The notes under the pieces were generated by a model, which saw only the letters and a list, made by a program, of their open reading frames with translations, was not told where the DNA came from and did not search any database. Source: Neisseria flavescens (GTDB lineage Bacteria; Pseudomonadota; Gammaproteobacteria; Burkholderiales; Neisseriaceae). Taken from it: a stretch of 64,000 nt of DNA. A program made the position numbers and the translations under genes. Within the stretch, counting starts at the first letter, position 1, and the number at the start of each line of letters is the position of its first letter. The stretch spans positions 682,001-746,000 of the forward strand of contig NZ_CP039886.1 of assembly GCF_005221285.1 (NCBI RefSeq). Direction: 5' to 3'. Below, one piece after another: positions 51,940-60,920 of this stretch.

Positions 51940-51970
51940 AAAGGCCGTCTGAAAAGTTTTCAGACGGCCT
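51940..51970 (+). terminator. DUS-pair terminator between gyrA and uvrC
   Basis: Tight inverted DUS pair in the 64-base gap between gyrA and uvrC. Confidence 0.8.
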
Positions 51971-51992
51971 GCTTATTCCAAAAGAAAATCCC

Positions 51993-53834
51993 GTGAGCGC
52001 AACCGAACCGTTCGATTTACCTCTTTTTCTGAAAAATCTACCCAATCTGCCGGGCGTGTACCGTTTTTTTGACGAAGACAATAATGTTTTGTATGTCGGC
52101 AAAGCGGTCAATCTCAAGCGGCGCGTTTCCAGCTATTTCCAAAAAAACGACCATTCGCCGCGCATCGCATTGATGGTAAAACAGGTGCATCATATCGAAA
52201 CCACCATCACGCGTTCCGAAGCCGAAGCACTGATTCTCGAAAACAACTTCATCAAAGCCTTATCGCCGAAATACAATATTCTTTTCCGCGATGACAAAAG
52301 CTATCCTTATTTGATGCTCAGTGGCCATCAATATCCGCAAATGGCGTATTACCGCGGCACGCTGAAAAAGCCAAATCAATATTTCGGCCCGTATCCCAAC
52401 AGCAACGCCGTGCGCGACAGTATTCAAGTGTTGCAAAAAGTCTTTATGCTGCGTACCTGCGAAGACAGTGTATTCGAGCACCGCGACCGTCCTTGTCTGC
52501 TTTACCAAATCAAACGCTGCACCGCGCCTTGTGTAGGCCACATCAGCGAAGAAGATTATCGCGACAGCGTGCGTGAAGCAGCAACTTTCCTCAATGGCAA
52601 AACCGACGAACTGACGCGTACCTTGCAACACAAAATGCAAACCGCCGCCGCCAATCTGCAATTTGAGGAAGCAGCCCGTTACCGCGATCAAATCCAAGCA
52701 CTCGGCATCATGCAGAGTAATCAGTTTATCGACAGCAAAAATCCGAACAATCCCAACGATATCGATTTGCTCGCGCTGGCGGTTTCAGACGACCTGGTCT
52801 GCGTACACTGGGTCAGCATCCGCGGCGGACGACACGTCGGCGACAAAAGCTTTTTCCCCGACACCAAAAACGATCCCGATCCAAACGGACAAGATTACGC
52901 CGAAGCCTTCGTCGCCCAACATTATTTGGGCAAAAGCAAACCCGACATCATTATTAGCAACTTTTCCGTTCCCGATGCGCTGAAAGAGGCTTTGGAAGGC
53001 GAACACGGCAAGCAGATGCAATTTGTCACCAAAACCATAGGCGAACGCAAAGTCTGGTTGAAAATGGCGGAACAAAACGCACAAATGGCGATTGCACAAC
53101 GCCGCCTGCAACAAAGTAGCCAGCAACACCGTATTGATGAACTGGCAAAAATCCTCGGCATGGATTCAGACGGCCTCAACCGCCTTGAATGTTTCGATAT
53201 CAGCCACACACAAGGCGAGGCCACTATTGCGTCCTGCGTTGTGTACGATGAGCAAAACATCCAGCCTTCGCAATACCGCCGCTACAACATCACCACCGCC
53301 AAACCCGGCGACGACTACGCCGCTATGCGCGAAGTCCTAACGCGCCGTTACGGCAAAATGCTGGAAGCCGAGGCCAACGGCGAAAGCGTCAAATGGCCGG
53401 ATGTCGTGTTGATTGACGGTGGCAAAGGGCAAATCGGCGTAGCCGTATCGGTATGGGAAGAACTCGGGCTGCACATCCCCTTGGTCGGTATCGCCAAAGG
53501 CCCTGAGCGCAAAGCCGGTATGGAAGAACTTATACTGCCTTTTACCGGCGAAGTCTTCCGCCTGCCACCCAACAGCCCGGCCTTGCATTTATTGCAAACC
53601 GTACGCGATGAATCGCACCGCTTTGCGATTACAGGCCATCGCAAAAAACGCGACAAAGCACGCGTTACTTCCTCACTCAGCGAAATCCCCGGTATCGGCA
53701 GCAAACGCCGCCAAGCATTGCTTACCCGATTCGGCGGACTGCGCGGCGTGATTGCCGCCAGCCGCGAAGACTTGGAAAAAGTGGAAGGCATCAGTAAAGC
53801 ATTGGCGGAAACCATTTACGAGCATCTGCACTGA
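51993..53834 (+). CDS. uvrC: UvrABC excinuclease subunit C
   Basis: 613 residues. N-terminal GIY-YIG nuclease (LPGVYRFFDEDNNVLYVGKAVNLKRRVSSYF, in part LPGVYRFFDEDNNVLYVGKA), UVR domain (NLQFEEAARYRDQIQAL), RNase H-like 5'-incision domain (ECFDISHTQGEATIASCVV, VVLIDGGKGQIGVA) and a C-terminal helix-hairpin-helix pair (IPGIGSKRRQALL, VEGISKALAETIYEHL). The start codon is GTG at 51993. One in-frame DUS near 53165 encodes part of MDSDGL. Nucleotide excision repair. Confidence 0.97.
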   Translation: MSATEPFDLPLFLKNLPNLPGVYRFFDEDNNVLYVGKAVNLKRRVSSYFQKNDHSPRIALMVKQVHHIETTITRSEAEALILENNFIKALSPKYNILFRDDKSYPYLMLSGHQYPQMAYYRGTLKKPNQYFGPYPNSNAVRDSIQVLQKVFMLRTCEDSVFEHRDRPCLLYQIKRCTAPCVGHISEEDYRDSVREAATFLNGKTDELTRTLQHKMQTAAANLQFEEAARYRDQIQALGIMQSNQFIDSKNPNNPNDIDLLALAVSDDLVCVHWVSIRGGRHVGDKSFFPDTKNDPDPNGQDYAEAFVAQHYLGKSKPDIIISNFSVPDALKEALEGEHGKQMQFVTKTIGERKVWLKMAEQNAQMAIAQRRLQQSSQQHRIDELAKILGMDSDGLNRLECFDISHTQGEATIASCVVYDEQNIQPSQYRRYNITTAKPGDDYAAMREVLTRRYGKMLEAEANGESVKWPDVVLIDGGKGQIGVAVSVWEELGLHIPLVGIAKGPERKAGMEELILPFTGEVFRLPPNSPALHLLQTVRDESHRFAITGHRKKRDKARVTSSLSEIPGIGSKRRQALLTRFGGLRGVIAASREDLEKVEGISKALAETIYEHLH

Positions 53835-53861
53835 TTGGCTTGAACAGCAAAAAGGAACAAT

Positions 53862-54611
53862 ATGAAACCTGTCATCATCAAAAATATCGAGATCGGCAAA
53901 GACCTGCCTAAAATTGCCGTGCCGCTGGTGGCCGCCAACACGCAGGAATTGGAGCAGGCTTTACGCGTATTGAAAGAGACGGCTTTTGACATTATTGAAT
54001 TTCGTGCAGATTTTTTTCAAGCTGCGCTTGATGCCGATTTTATTGCCGAGCAATTAAGCATTGTCCGACAGGCTTTTCCTGATAAGCCTTTACTGTTTAC
54101 GTTTAGAAGGGTGCAAGAGGGAGGTAATACGCCTTGTTCGGAAGACTATTATTTTGAATTATTGGAAAAAGTCATCCGTTCTAAGCAGGCTGATATGATC
54201 GACATCGAGCTTTTTGCCGAGGAAGGCGGTGTAAAACAAACCATTGCTTTGGCGCATGAGTATCAAACTGCCGCCTTGCTTTGTAATCACGATTTCCAAG
54301 CCACGCCGTCTTTGGCAGACATTACAGGCCGTCTGAAAACAATGGCCGAGTGGGGCGCGGATATCTGTAAAATTGCCGTGATGCCGCAATCTCCGCAAGA
54401 TGTATTAACTTTATTGCAGGCAACATATGATGTTTCACAAAGTATAAACTGCCCGATTATTACTATGTCTATGAATAAAATCGGTGCGATCAGTCGTCTG
54501 GCCGGCTCGGCTTTCGGCTCAGCCGTAACCTTTGGTGCAGCAGGAAAAACGTCAGCTCCCGGTCAAATTGATGCCAATGAATTGAGGAAAATCCTGGCTA
54601 TTTTAGGATAA
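53862..54611 (+). CDS. aroD: 3-dehydroquinate dehydratase, type I
   Basis: 249 residues, Schiff-base class I enzyme of the shikimate pathway. DIIEFRADFF (active-site Glu/Arg), LFTFRRVQEGG, the Schiff-base lysine in DICKIAVMPQ, and SRLAGSAFGSAVTFGAAGKTSAPGQ are recognisable. AAAAAGGAACA ribosome site, 27 bases after uvrC, so probably co-transcribed with it. It contains a DUS near 54327. Confidence 0.95.
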   Translation: MKPVIIKNIEIGKDLPKIAVPLVAANTQELEQALRVLKETAFDIIEFRADFFQAALDADFIAEQLSIVRQAFPDKPLLFTFRRVQEGGNTPCSEDYYFELLEKVIRSKQADMIDIELFAEEGGVKQTIALAHEYQTAALLCNHDFQATPSLADITGRLKTMAEWGADICKIAVMPQSPQDVLTLLQATYDVSQSINCPIITMSMNKIGAISRLAGSAFGSAVTFGAAGKTSAPGQIDANELRKILAILG

Positions 54612-54745
54612 TTCAATTATTAATATTTAAGTCCATTTGAAAGATATTTTTCAAATGGACTGATTTTTTATCATTTTTTTCTTTCAATTCTAAATAAAAT
54701 AGGTAACAATAGGCTTCCTATTTTAATAACTAGAGGAGAAATAAA

Positions 54746-55315
54746 ATGACTACTACTAAAGAAAACCTGGCAAATCCAGGTCCAGTAGGCCTGTGCGGCT
54801 TTGCATTGACAACTTGGTTGCTCAGTCTGATTAACGGCGGCTTTTTTACTGCTCAAGAGGGTATCGGCTTAGTTTTGGGCATGGCTCTCGCCTTTGGTGG
54901 TATCGCCCAAGTTATTGCCGGTATGTTTGAGTTCAAGAAAGGCAATACGTTTGGCTTTACCGCTTTTATCAGCTATGGTGCATTCTGGTGGACATGGGCT
55001 TTGTTTACCATCTTTTTCAAAGGTGAAACAGCCCCGGCATTTATCGGTTGGTATCTCTGCGCATGGGGTATGTTTTCGCTGATGATGTTTGTGGCTACCT
55101 TGACCAAGCCTAAAGTATTGAGCGGTATTTTCTTTTGCTTGACACTGACTTTCTTTGCACTGGGTATTGGCGATGGTATGCAAAACCACAGCATCGTCCA
55201 TATCGGCGGTTGCTTAGGCTTGGTAACTGCACTTGGTGCGTTCTACTTGGCAGCGGCAGAGGTCATCAACGAATCTTTCGGCAAGACAGTTTTGCCGGTT
55301 GGCGAGCGTAAATAA
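54746..55315 (+). CDS. Acetate/succinate transporter (GPR1/FUN34/YaaH family, SatP-like)
   Basis: 189 residues with six hydrophobic helices. The family's N-terminal NPAPVGL motif appears here as NPGPVGLCGFALTTW (residues 10 onward), then FGGIAQVIAGMFEFKKGNTFG and the YGAFWWTWALF helix. Proton-linked uptake or release of acetate is the known family role. It has a strong AGAGGAGAAA ribosome site. An AT-dialect DUS pair follows. Confidence 0.92.
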   Translation: MTTTKENLANPGPVGLCGFALTTWLLSLINGGFFTAQEGIGLVLGMALAFGGIAQVIAGMFEFKKGNTFGFTAFISYGAFWWTWALFTIFFKGETAPAFIGWYLCAWGMFSLMMFVATLTKPKVLSGIFFCLTLTFFALGIGDGMQNHSIVHIGGCLGLVTALGAFYLAAAEVINESFGKTVLPVGERK

Positions 55316-55328
55316 GCTTAACCATACA

Positions 55329-55394
55329 AAATGCCGTCTGAACGGTGGAAATGAAATCAATGATTTCAGCCAGAATGTTCAGACGGCATTTTTA
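55329..55394. terminator. AT-dialect DUS pair between satP-like gene and ferredoxin
   Basis: AAATGCCGTCTGAAC and GTTCAGACGGCATTT, about 35 bases apart, between two convergent genes. An ATGAAATCA/TGATTTCA inner repeat extends the stem. Confidence 0.75.
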
Positions 55395-55691
55395 TTTGTC
55401 TTCAAATAAATCGACATCAAATAAATCAGGCTCTTTGATGCGCTCCCGACAATCAAGCTTGATGTCTTCAATAACCCGGCAGCAGCACGGCAAAATTTCT
55501 CCGGGCGCGACAAAAGCGAGCGGAAAATTATCATAAGAGACTTTCCCATCCAAGATTTTAACCCGGCATGAACCGCAATAACCGCTGCGACATTGGTATT
55601 CAACCTCGTGGCCGGTGCGCTCCAAGCCCTCCAATAAGGTTTCGCCTTGTTGGAGTTGGAAGGTTTTGTCGTGTGTGCTGATGAGTGCCAT
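55392..55691 (-). CDS. 2Fe-2S ferredoxin (YfaE-like)
   Basis: 99 residues from the chosen ATG. The plant-type [2Fe-2S] ligands are Cys34, Cys39 and Cys42 (YQCRSGYCGSCRV) with the fourth in CCC at 69-71. YfaE-type ferredoxins regenerate the tyrosyl radical of NrdB, and this gene lies directly downstream of nrdB, which supports that role. An ATG 22 codons upstream would put translation through the DUS hairpin, so it was rejected. The acidic C-terminus DLFDVDLFEDK is unusual but intact. Confidence 0.87.
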   Translation of the reverse strand: MALISTHDKTFQLQQGETLLEGLERTGHEVEYQCRSGYCGSCRVKILDGKVSYDNFPLAFVAPGEILPCCCRVIEDIKLDCRERIKEPDLFDVDLFEDK

Positions 55692-55709
55692 GTGATTTGT
55701 TTGGATTGG

Positions 55710-55774
55710 AAAGGCCGTCTGAAACGGTGTAAAGACGAAATCAAAGATTTCTGCCACACCGTTCAGACGGCCTT
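55710..55774 (-). terminator. Extended DUS-pair hairpin between nrdB and ferredoxin
   Basis: AAGGCCGTCTGAAACGGTGT and ACACCG-TTCAGACGGCCTT form an extended stem with an internal inverted repeat. It may partly terminate nrdB transcription and set a lower ferredoxin level. Confidence 0.7.
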
Positions 55775-55796
55775 GATCATAAAACCGAATGTTCGA

Positions 55797-56963
55797 TTAC
55801 AGCTCGAAATCGCCCAAGTCGTCGGCATTGACTTCCGAATCAATCTGACCAATCAGGTAAGAGGAAATTTCCACTTCCTGCGGCGCAACCTGTACATTGT
55901 CAGAAGACAGCCACGCGTTAATCCACGGAATCGGGTTTTGGGTGGCGCCTTCAAATCCGGCAGGAAGACCAACCGCCTGCATACGCAGATTAGTAATGTA
56001 TTCAACGTATTGAGCCAGAATTTCCTTGTTCAGGCCAATCATCGAACCGTCTTTAAACAGATAGGCAGCCCATTCTTTTTCCTGCTCGGCTGCTTTTTTG
56101 AAGAGGTTGAAACACTCGTCCTGCAATTCATTCGCAATTTCAGCCATTTCAGGATCATCGGCACCGGCGCGCATCAGGTTGAGCATATGCTGGGTGCTGG
56201 TCAGGTGCAGGGCTTCATCGCGGGCAATCAGCTTGATGATTTTAGCGTTGCCTTCCATCAATTCGCGCTCGGCAAAGGCGAAAGAGCAGGCGAATGAAAC
56301 GTAGAAGCGGATGGCTTCCAATACATTGACGCACATCAGGCAGAGATAGAGTTTTTTCTTCAACTCGCGCAAAGATACAGTAACGAGCTTGCCGCCGATA
56401 TTGTGTGAACCTTCGCCCAACAGATTGTAATACTGAGTGTATTCAATCAAATCATCGTAATAGCAGGCAATGTCTTCAGCACGGGCGATAATGTATTTGT
56501 TTTGCACAATATCATCGAACACGACTGAAGGATCATTCACAATATTGCGGATGATATGAGTGTAGCTGCGCGAGTGGATGGTTTCGCTGAAGCTCCACGT
56601 TTCAATCCAAGTTTCCAGCTCGGGAATGGACACCAAAGGCAAGAAAGCAACATTCGGGCTGCGGCCTTGGATCGAATCGAGCAGGGTTTGGTATTTCAAA
56701 TTGCTGATGAAAATATGTTTTTCGTGTTCGGGCAGATTGGCGTAGTCGATACGGTCGCGCGACACGTCGATTTCTTCCGGACGCCAGAAGAAAGACAATT
56801 GTTTTTCGATCAGTTTTTCAAATACTTCGTATTTCTGCTGGTCATAACGGGCAACATTAACCGGCTGACCAAAAAACATCGGCTCTTTCAGCGCGTCGTT
56901 TTTGGTTTTGGAGAAAGTGCTGTATGACATGACTAGGTGTTCGCAGGACATGGTGTCTTTCAT
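55797..56963 (-). CDS. nrdB: Ribonucleoside-diphosphate reductase beta subunit
   Basis: 388 residues, class Ia diferric-tyrosyl subunit. Iron-ligand regions: WRPEEIDVSRD, LPEHEKHIFISNLKYQTLLDS, SFSETIHSRSYTHI, and ARDEALHLTSTQHML. The C-terminal tail (DDLGDFEL) docks with NrdA. MSYSTFSKTKND at 56930 is the start that best matches related proteins, but it lacks a clear ribosome site; the longer start at 56963 is kept with that alternative. An AT-rich lipoprotein gene separates it from nrdA. Confidence 0.95.
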   Translation of the reverse strand: MKDTMSCEHLVMSYSTFSKTKNDALKEPMFFGQPVNVARYDQQKYEVFEKLIEKQLSFFWRPEEIDVSRDRIDYANLPEHEKHIFISNLKYQTLLDSIQGRSPNVAFLPLVSIPELETWIETWSFSETIHSRSYTHIIRNIVNDPSVVFDDIVQNKYIIARAEDIACYYDDLIEYTQYYNLLGEGSHNIGGKLVTVSLRELKKKLYLCLMCVNVLEAIRFYVSFACSFAFAERELMEGNAKIIKLIARDEALHLTSTQHMLNLMRAGADDPEMAEIANELQDECFNLFKKAAEQEKEWAAYLFKDGSMIGLNKEILAQYVEYITNLRMQAVGLPAGFEGATQNPIPWINAWLSSDNVQVAPQEVEISSYLIGQIDSEVNADDLGDFEL

Positions 56964-57043
56964 TTCTTAAAAAAATAAATATTATAATTTTTATTCAATA
57001 ATTTTCTAGAATAGAATTTCTAAAGAATTTATAATATTTATAG

Positions 57044-57721
57044 TTATTTTGGAGTGTTGAAATTACGTATCACCTTATATGTGACAGATTGATTTGTTGC
57101 ATTTATTATTTCTAGTAATGCACCTTTATATCCTACTTGATGAGATTCACTTAAATCATATTCAACATCATTACTAAATGCCTGACGTGCCATATTATTT
57201 TGGAATTCTCTATATGAAAGTTTTATTCTATTTCCTACTTTTCCACTATATAAAAGAGTTTGTTGAAATCCATTTGCATTAGTAGAATTAATCTTTTTAA
57301 TAGTTGTTGGGATATTTTTTGAGCAGCTTTTTAAATTTAAAGCAGTAATTAAACAAATTTCATTATTTTTTTTAATTTTCATGATCGATATAACAGGATC
57401 AGCTAACATTCCTACCATAACACGACTTCCATTAGTATTACTAATTAGATAATAGTCAGCATTTTCATCCTCACCTGTTTTTACATATTCACCAGGGGGA
57501 ATCTTATATGCGCCTCCCGCAATTTTTTGTAAAGAATCAAAGGATAGAGCATCCATCTGTAAAGCATAACCTTGATTCAACATATTCTCACCAATACCTA
57601 CGGTATTAGTTTCACCAATAGAAGGCCAACTTAAATTTTCTGCTTTTCCTGTATAGTTAAATTTAGGTGCGGCACAAGCAGTTAGGAAAAATAAACATAA
57701 AGCCAAATTTATTTTATTCAT
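57044..57721 (-). CDS. AT-rich lipoprotein of unknown function inside the nrd cluster
   Basis: 225 residues. Lipobox LTAC with Cys16. The mature protein is rich in Asn, Lys and Ile, has no motif that I recognise, and contains two further Cys (in EICLITALNLKSCSK). Base composition is far more AT-rich than the flanking nrd genes, as are the spacers on both sides (56964-57043, 57722-57851), and there is no DUS in the whole segment. It therefore looks like a recent foreign insertion between nrdA and nrdB. Function unknown; it could be a surface antigen or a prophage-type morphon. Confidence 0.75.
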   Translation of the reverse strand: MNKINLALCLFFLTACAAPKFNYTGKAENLSWPSIGETNTVGIGENMLNQGYALQMDALSFDSLQKIAGGAYKIPPGEYVKTGEDENADYYLISNTNGSRVMVGMLADPVISIMKIKKNNEICLITALNLKSCSKNIPTTIKKINSTNANGFQQTLLYSGKVGNRIKLSYREFQNNMARQAFSNDVEYDLSESHQVGYKGALLEIINATNQSVTYKVIRNFNTPK

Positions 57722-57851
57722 TTTATAAATCCTTATTGATAATATTATTTCATGCTACCAATTAAACTTTAAAATTTATTAATTATTTAAATATTAGTTA
57801 CCATTGCTAATATTTTTTAATTTAACATTAATATGAAAAAATAGAATATTA

Positions 57852-60131
57852 TTAAATCTTACAAGCCCCACCTGCACAGCCGTCATCTTGAATATCGGCT
57901 TGCGTATCGTCCGCGCCGTCGCGGGTGTTATGGTAGTACAGGGTTTTGACGCCGTATTTGTAGGCAGTCAGCAGGTCTTTCAGCATTTGTTTCATGGAAA
58001 CTTTGCTGCCTTCGAATTTGTTCGGGTCGTAGGCGGTATTGGCGGAAATCGATTGATCGACGAATTTTTGCATTACGCCAACGAGTTTCAGGTAGCCTTC
58101 GTTGCCTGGAAGCTGCCACAGGGTTTCGTAGGCGTCTTTCAGGGTTTCAAATTCCGGTACGACTTGTTTCAAAATACCGTCTTTTGATGCTTTAACGCTG
58201 ACCAGGCCGCGTGGAGGCTCGATGCCGTTGGTGGCATTGGCAATTTGTGAGCTGGTTTCAGACGGCATGAGTGCGGTCAGGGTAGAGTTGCGCAGACCGT
58301 ATTTGACGATGTCGGCGCGCAGGCTTTCCCAGTCGTAGTGCAAAGGTTCGTTGCACACGGCGTCCAAGTCTTTTTTGTAGGTGTCGATAGGCAGTTTGCC
58401 TTGCGAATAAACGGTTTGGTTGAACAGCGGGCATGCGCCGTATTCTTTGGCAAGGTTTACCGATGCTTTGAGCAGGTAATACTGCATGGCTTCAAAGGTG
58501 CGGTGGGTCAGACCAAGCGCGGAATCGTCGCTGTAACGTACGCCGTTTTTCGCCAGATAGTAGGCGTAGTTGATGACGCCGATGCCGAGTGTGCGGCGGT
58601 TCATGGTCGCGGTGCGAGCGGCCGCAACCGGATAGTCTTGATAATCCAACAGGGCATCAAGTGCGCGTACGGTCAAATCGGCAAGCTCTTCCAGTTCGTC
58701 CAAGTCGTTCAATGCGCCCAAGTTGAAGGCAGACAAGGTACACAAGGCAATTTCGCCTTCTGCGTCGTTGATGTTATCCAGCGGTTTGGTCGGCAGGGCG
58801 ATTTCCATGCACAAGTTGGACTGATGAACAGACGCAACGCGCGGATCAAACGGGCTGTGCGTGTTGCAGTGGTCAACGTTTTGGATGTAGATACGACCGG
58901 TACCGGCGCGTTCCTGCATCAGGGTGGAGAACAATTCTGTTGCCGGCAAAGTGCGTTTGCGGATGTTTGGGTCTTGCTCGTATTGAGTGTAGAGGCGCTC
59001 AAATTCGTCTTGGTCGGCGAAGAAGGCATCATACAAACCCGGAACTTCATTCGGTGAGAACAGGGTAATGTTGCCGCCTTTAATCAAACGGGTGTATAGC
59101 AGGCGGTTGATTTGTACGCCGTAGTCCAGTTGGCGGATACGGTTGTCTTCTACGCCGCGGTTGTTTTTCAATACCAACAGGCTTTCGGCTTCGATGTGCC
59201 ACAATGGGTAGAACAAGGTTGCCGCACCGCCGCGTACGCCGCCTTGTGAGCAGGATTTAACGGCCGCTTGGAACATTTTGAAGAAGGGGATGCAGCCGGT
59301 GTGTTGCGCTTCACCGCCACGGATTTCGCTGCCCAAGCCGCGGATACGGCCGGCGTTGATGCCGATGCCTGCGCGTTGGGAAACGTATTTCACAATTGCG
59401 CTGGTGGTGGCGTTGATGGAGTCGAGGCTGTCGTCACATTCAATCAATACGCAGCTTGAGAATTGACGGGTAGGCGTACGCACTCCACTCATGATAGGCG
59501 TAGGCAGCGATACTTTGAATGTAGAAACGGCATCGTAAAAGCGTTTGACGTAATCCAAACGGGTCTCTTTCGGATATTTGCTGAAGAGACACATGGCCAC
59601 CAAAATGTATAAAAACTGCGGTGTTTCATAAATTTGGCGGGTAACGCGGTTTTGAACCAGATATTTGCCTTCCAACTGTTTTACGGCAGCATAAGAGAAG
59701 GTCATATCGCGGCTGTGGTCGATATAGGCATTCAGCTCGTCGAATTCTTCGCGGCTGTAATCTGCGATGATATGGCGGTCGTATTTGCCTGCTTCGGTCA
59801 GTTTTTTAACGTGATCGTAGAGGTGGGGCGGTTCGAATTCGCCATAAGCGATTTTGCGCAGATGGAAAATGGCGAGGCGGGCGGCCAGATATTGATAATC
59901 GGGCGTATCTTGTGAGATCAGGTCGGCCGCGGCCTTGATGATGGTCTCATGGATATCGTCGGTACGGATACCGTTGTAAAACTGAATATGTGATTTAAGC
60001 TCGACTTGCGATACGGAGACGTTTTGTAAGCCTTCTGCCGCCCAAGTAACAACGCGGTGGATTTTGTCTAAATTGATATCTTCCAAGCGTCCGTCGCGTT
60101 TGGTTACTTTAATATTCGTTGCTGCATTCAT
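57852..60131 (-). CDS. nrdA: Ribonucleoside-diphosphate reductase alpha subunit
   Basis: 759 residues, class Ia. ATP-cone at the N-terminus (KVTKRDGRLEDINLDKI), active-site regions PTRQFSSCVLIECDDS, SNLCMEIALPT and RRTLGIGVINYAY. The C-terminus ends DDGCAGGACKI, the Cys pair that re-reduces the active site through thioredoxin. A pair of NrdR-box-like sites lies just upstream (60154-60169, 60186-60201). Gene order on the strand is nrdA, lipoprotein, nrdB, ferredoxin. Confidence 0.98.
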   Translation of the reverse strand: MNAATNIKVTKRDGRLEDINLDKIHRVVTWAAEGLQNVSVSQVELKSHIQFYNGIRTDDIHETIIKAAADLISQDTPDYQYLAARLAIFHLRKIAYGEFEPPHLYDHVKKLTEAGKYDRHIIADYSREEFDELNAYIDHSRDMTFSYAAVKQLEGKYLVQNRVTRQIYETPQFLYILVAMCLFSKYPKETRLDYVKRFYDAVSTFKVSLPTPIMSGVRTPTRQFSSCVLIECDDSLDSINATTSAIVKYVSQRAGIGINAGRIRGLGSEIRGGEAQHTGCIPFFKMFQAAVKSCSQGGVRGGAATLFYPLWHIEAESLLVLKNNRGVEDNRIRQLDYGVQINRLLYTRLIKGGNITLFSPNEVPGLYDAFFADQDEFERLYTQYEQDPNIRKRTLPATELFSTLMQERAGTGRIYIQNVDHCNTHSPFDPRVASVHQSNLCMEIALPTKPLDNINDAEGEIALCTLSAFNLGALNDLDELEELADLTVRALDALLDYQDYPVAAARTATMNRRTLGIGVINYAYYLAKNGVRYSDDSALGLTHRTFEAMQYYLLKASVNLAKEYGACPLFNQTVYSQGKLPIDTYKKDLDAVCNEPLHYDWESLRADIVKYGLRNSTLTALMPSETSSQIANATNGIEPPRGLVSVKASKDGILKQVVPEFETLKDAYETLWQLPGNEGYLKLVGVMQKFVDQSISANTAYDPNKFEGSKVSMKQMLKDLLTAYKYGVKTLYYHNTRDGADDTQADIQDDGCAGGACKI

Positions 60132-60153
60132 TGTTCAGTCTTCCCATTAAAAA

Positions 60154-60201
60154 ACACAAGATACGGTATGTGATTGCTTTGAACGGCACAATATAATGTA
60201 T
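60154..60201 (-). promoter_or_regulatory. Tandem NrdR-box-like sites upstream of nrdA
   Basis: ACACAAGATACGGTAT (60154-60169) and GCACAATATAATGTAT (60186-60201) match the NrdR consensus (acaCwAtATaTwGtgt) at about 12 and 13 of 16 positions. Their centres are 32 bases apart, about three helical turns, as is usual for NrdR pairs. Confidence 0.72.
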
Positions 60202-60536
60202 TTTTCTTTGTTTAACTAGACTTGACAATGCGCTTTTTTCGGGGGGCTGATTAAGGAGGGGGAGGGCTCAGACTAGGTTTCATGTGGCTTTGTGGCGATT
60301 CGGTATTATTTTGCATTTGCATCACATTTGGTTAAACATTGGCTAGAGGCTTATGAAATAAAGAAATTTATATTCAGCTTCTGTATGCATAGAGTATGTG
60401 TTAAATTTTGCAAAGCAAGAAGGATAATGTCGTAATTGCTGACACTCGCCTGTCATGCAACACATTAGGCGGTTTGTCGAGGCATCAGGTGAGGCATATA
60501 ATGGAAGAACCATCCAACCTGAATTGGGAGCAAATC
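60202..60536. other. Intergenic region nrdA / exported protein
   Basis: About 335 bases. It includes a purine-rich GGGGGG/GGAGGGGGAGGG patch (60240-60265) and an AT-rich stretch to 60410. An open frame runs from 60408 into the downstream gene, but no ribosome site supports starting there. No DUS and no RNA gene seen. Confidence 0.5.
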
Positions 60537-60869
60537 ATGTTGACACTGAAAACTTTAGGTTCTGCACTGGCAGTGGTTGCCGTATTGAGCTTGGGTACTT
60601 ATTCTGCTGAAGCGGCGGCCAAACCGCATGGCCATCACGTGAGCAAACACCAGCAGGCGAAGAAAAACAAATTGCATCCTGCTTGTAAGAGATACCTTGA
60701 GCGTCGTGCCGCTTGGTATCGCTACAAAGGCAACAAGGCCGAGTTGAGGGAAAACCGTAAAGCAGCAAAATCGTTCCGCGGTTTGCCTTATGCTGAGCAA
60801 AAAATTCAATGCCAAGCTGCTTATCAGGCATTTGATGATTTTGATCACGGCAAATTCCGCCGCCGTTAA
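60537..60869 (+). CDS. Small basic exported protein
   Basis: 110 residues. A Sec signal peptide (LKTLGSALAVVAVLSLGTYSA then EAAA) is followed by a His/Lys-rich start (KPHGHHVSKHQQAKK) and a basic helical domain with two cysteines (HPACKRY, KIQCQAAY). GGGAG precedes the chosen ATG. Possible periplasmic metal- or nucleic-acid-binding protein, but no family is recognised. DUS terminator follows. Confidence 0.72.
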   Translation: MLTLKTLGSALAVVAVLSLGTYSAEAAAKPHGHHVSKHQQAKKNKLHPACKRYLERRAAWYRYKGNKAELRENRKAAKSFRGLPYAEQKIQCQAAYQAFDDFDHGKFRRR

Positions 60870-60884
60870 TCATCTGATTCAAAC

Positions 60885-60916
60885 AAAGGCCGTCTGAATG
60901 TTTCAGACGGCCTTTG
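60885..60916. terminator. Bidirectional DUS-pair terminator
   Basis: AAAGGCCGTCTGAA and its inverse with a 3-base loop between the convergent exported protein and queH. Confidence 0.85.
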
Positions 60917-60920
60917 ATAT

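Noticed and set aside
60408..60536. 43-codon N-terminal extension of the exported protein
   Set aside because: No ribosome site; the signal peptide begins at the ATG at 60537, which has GGGAG upstream.
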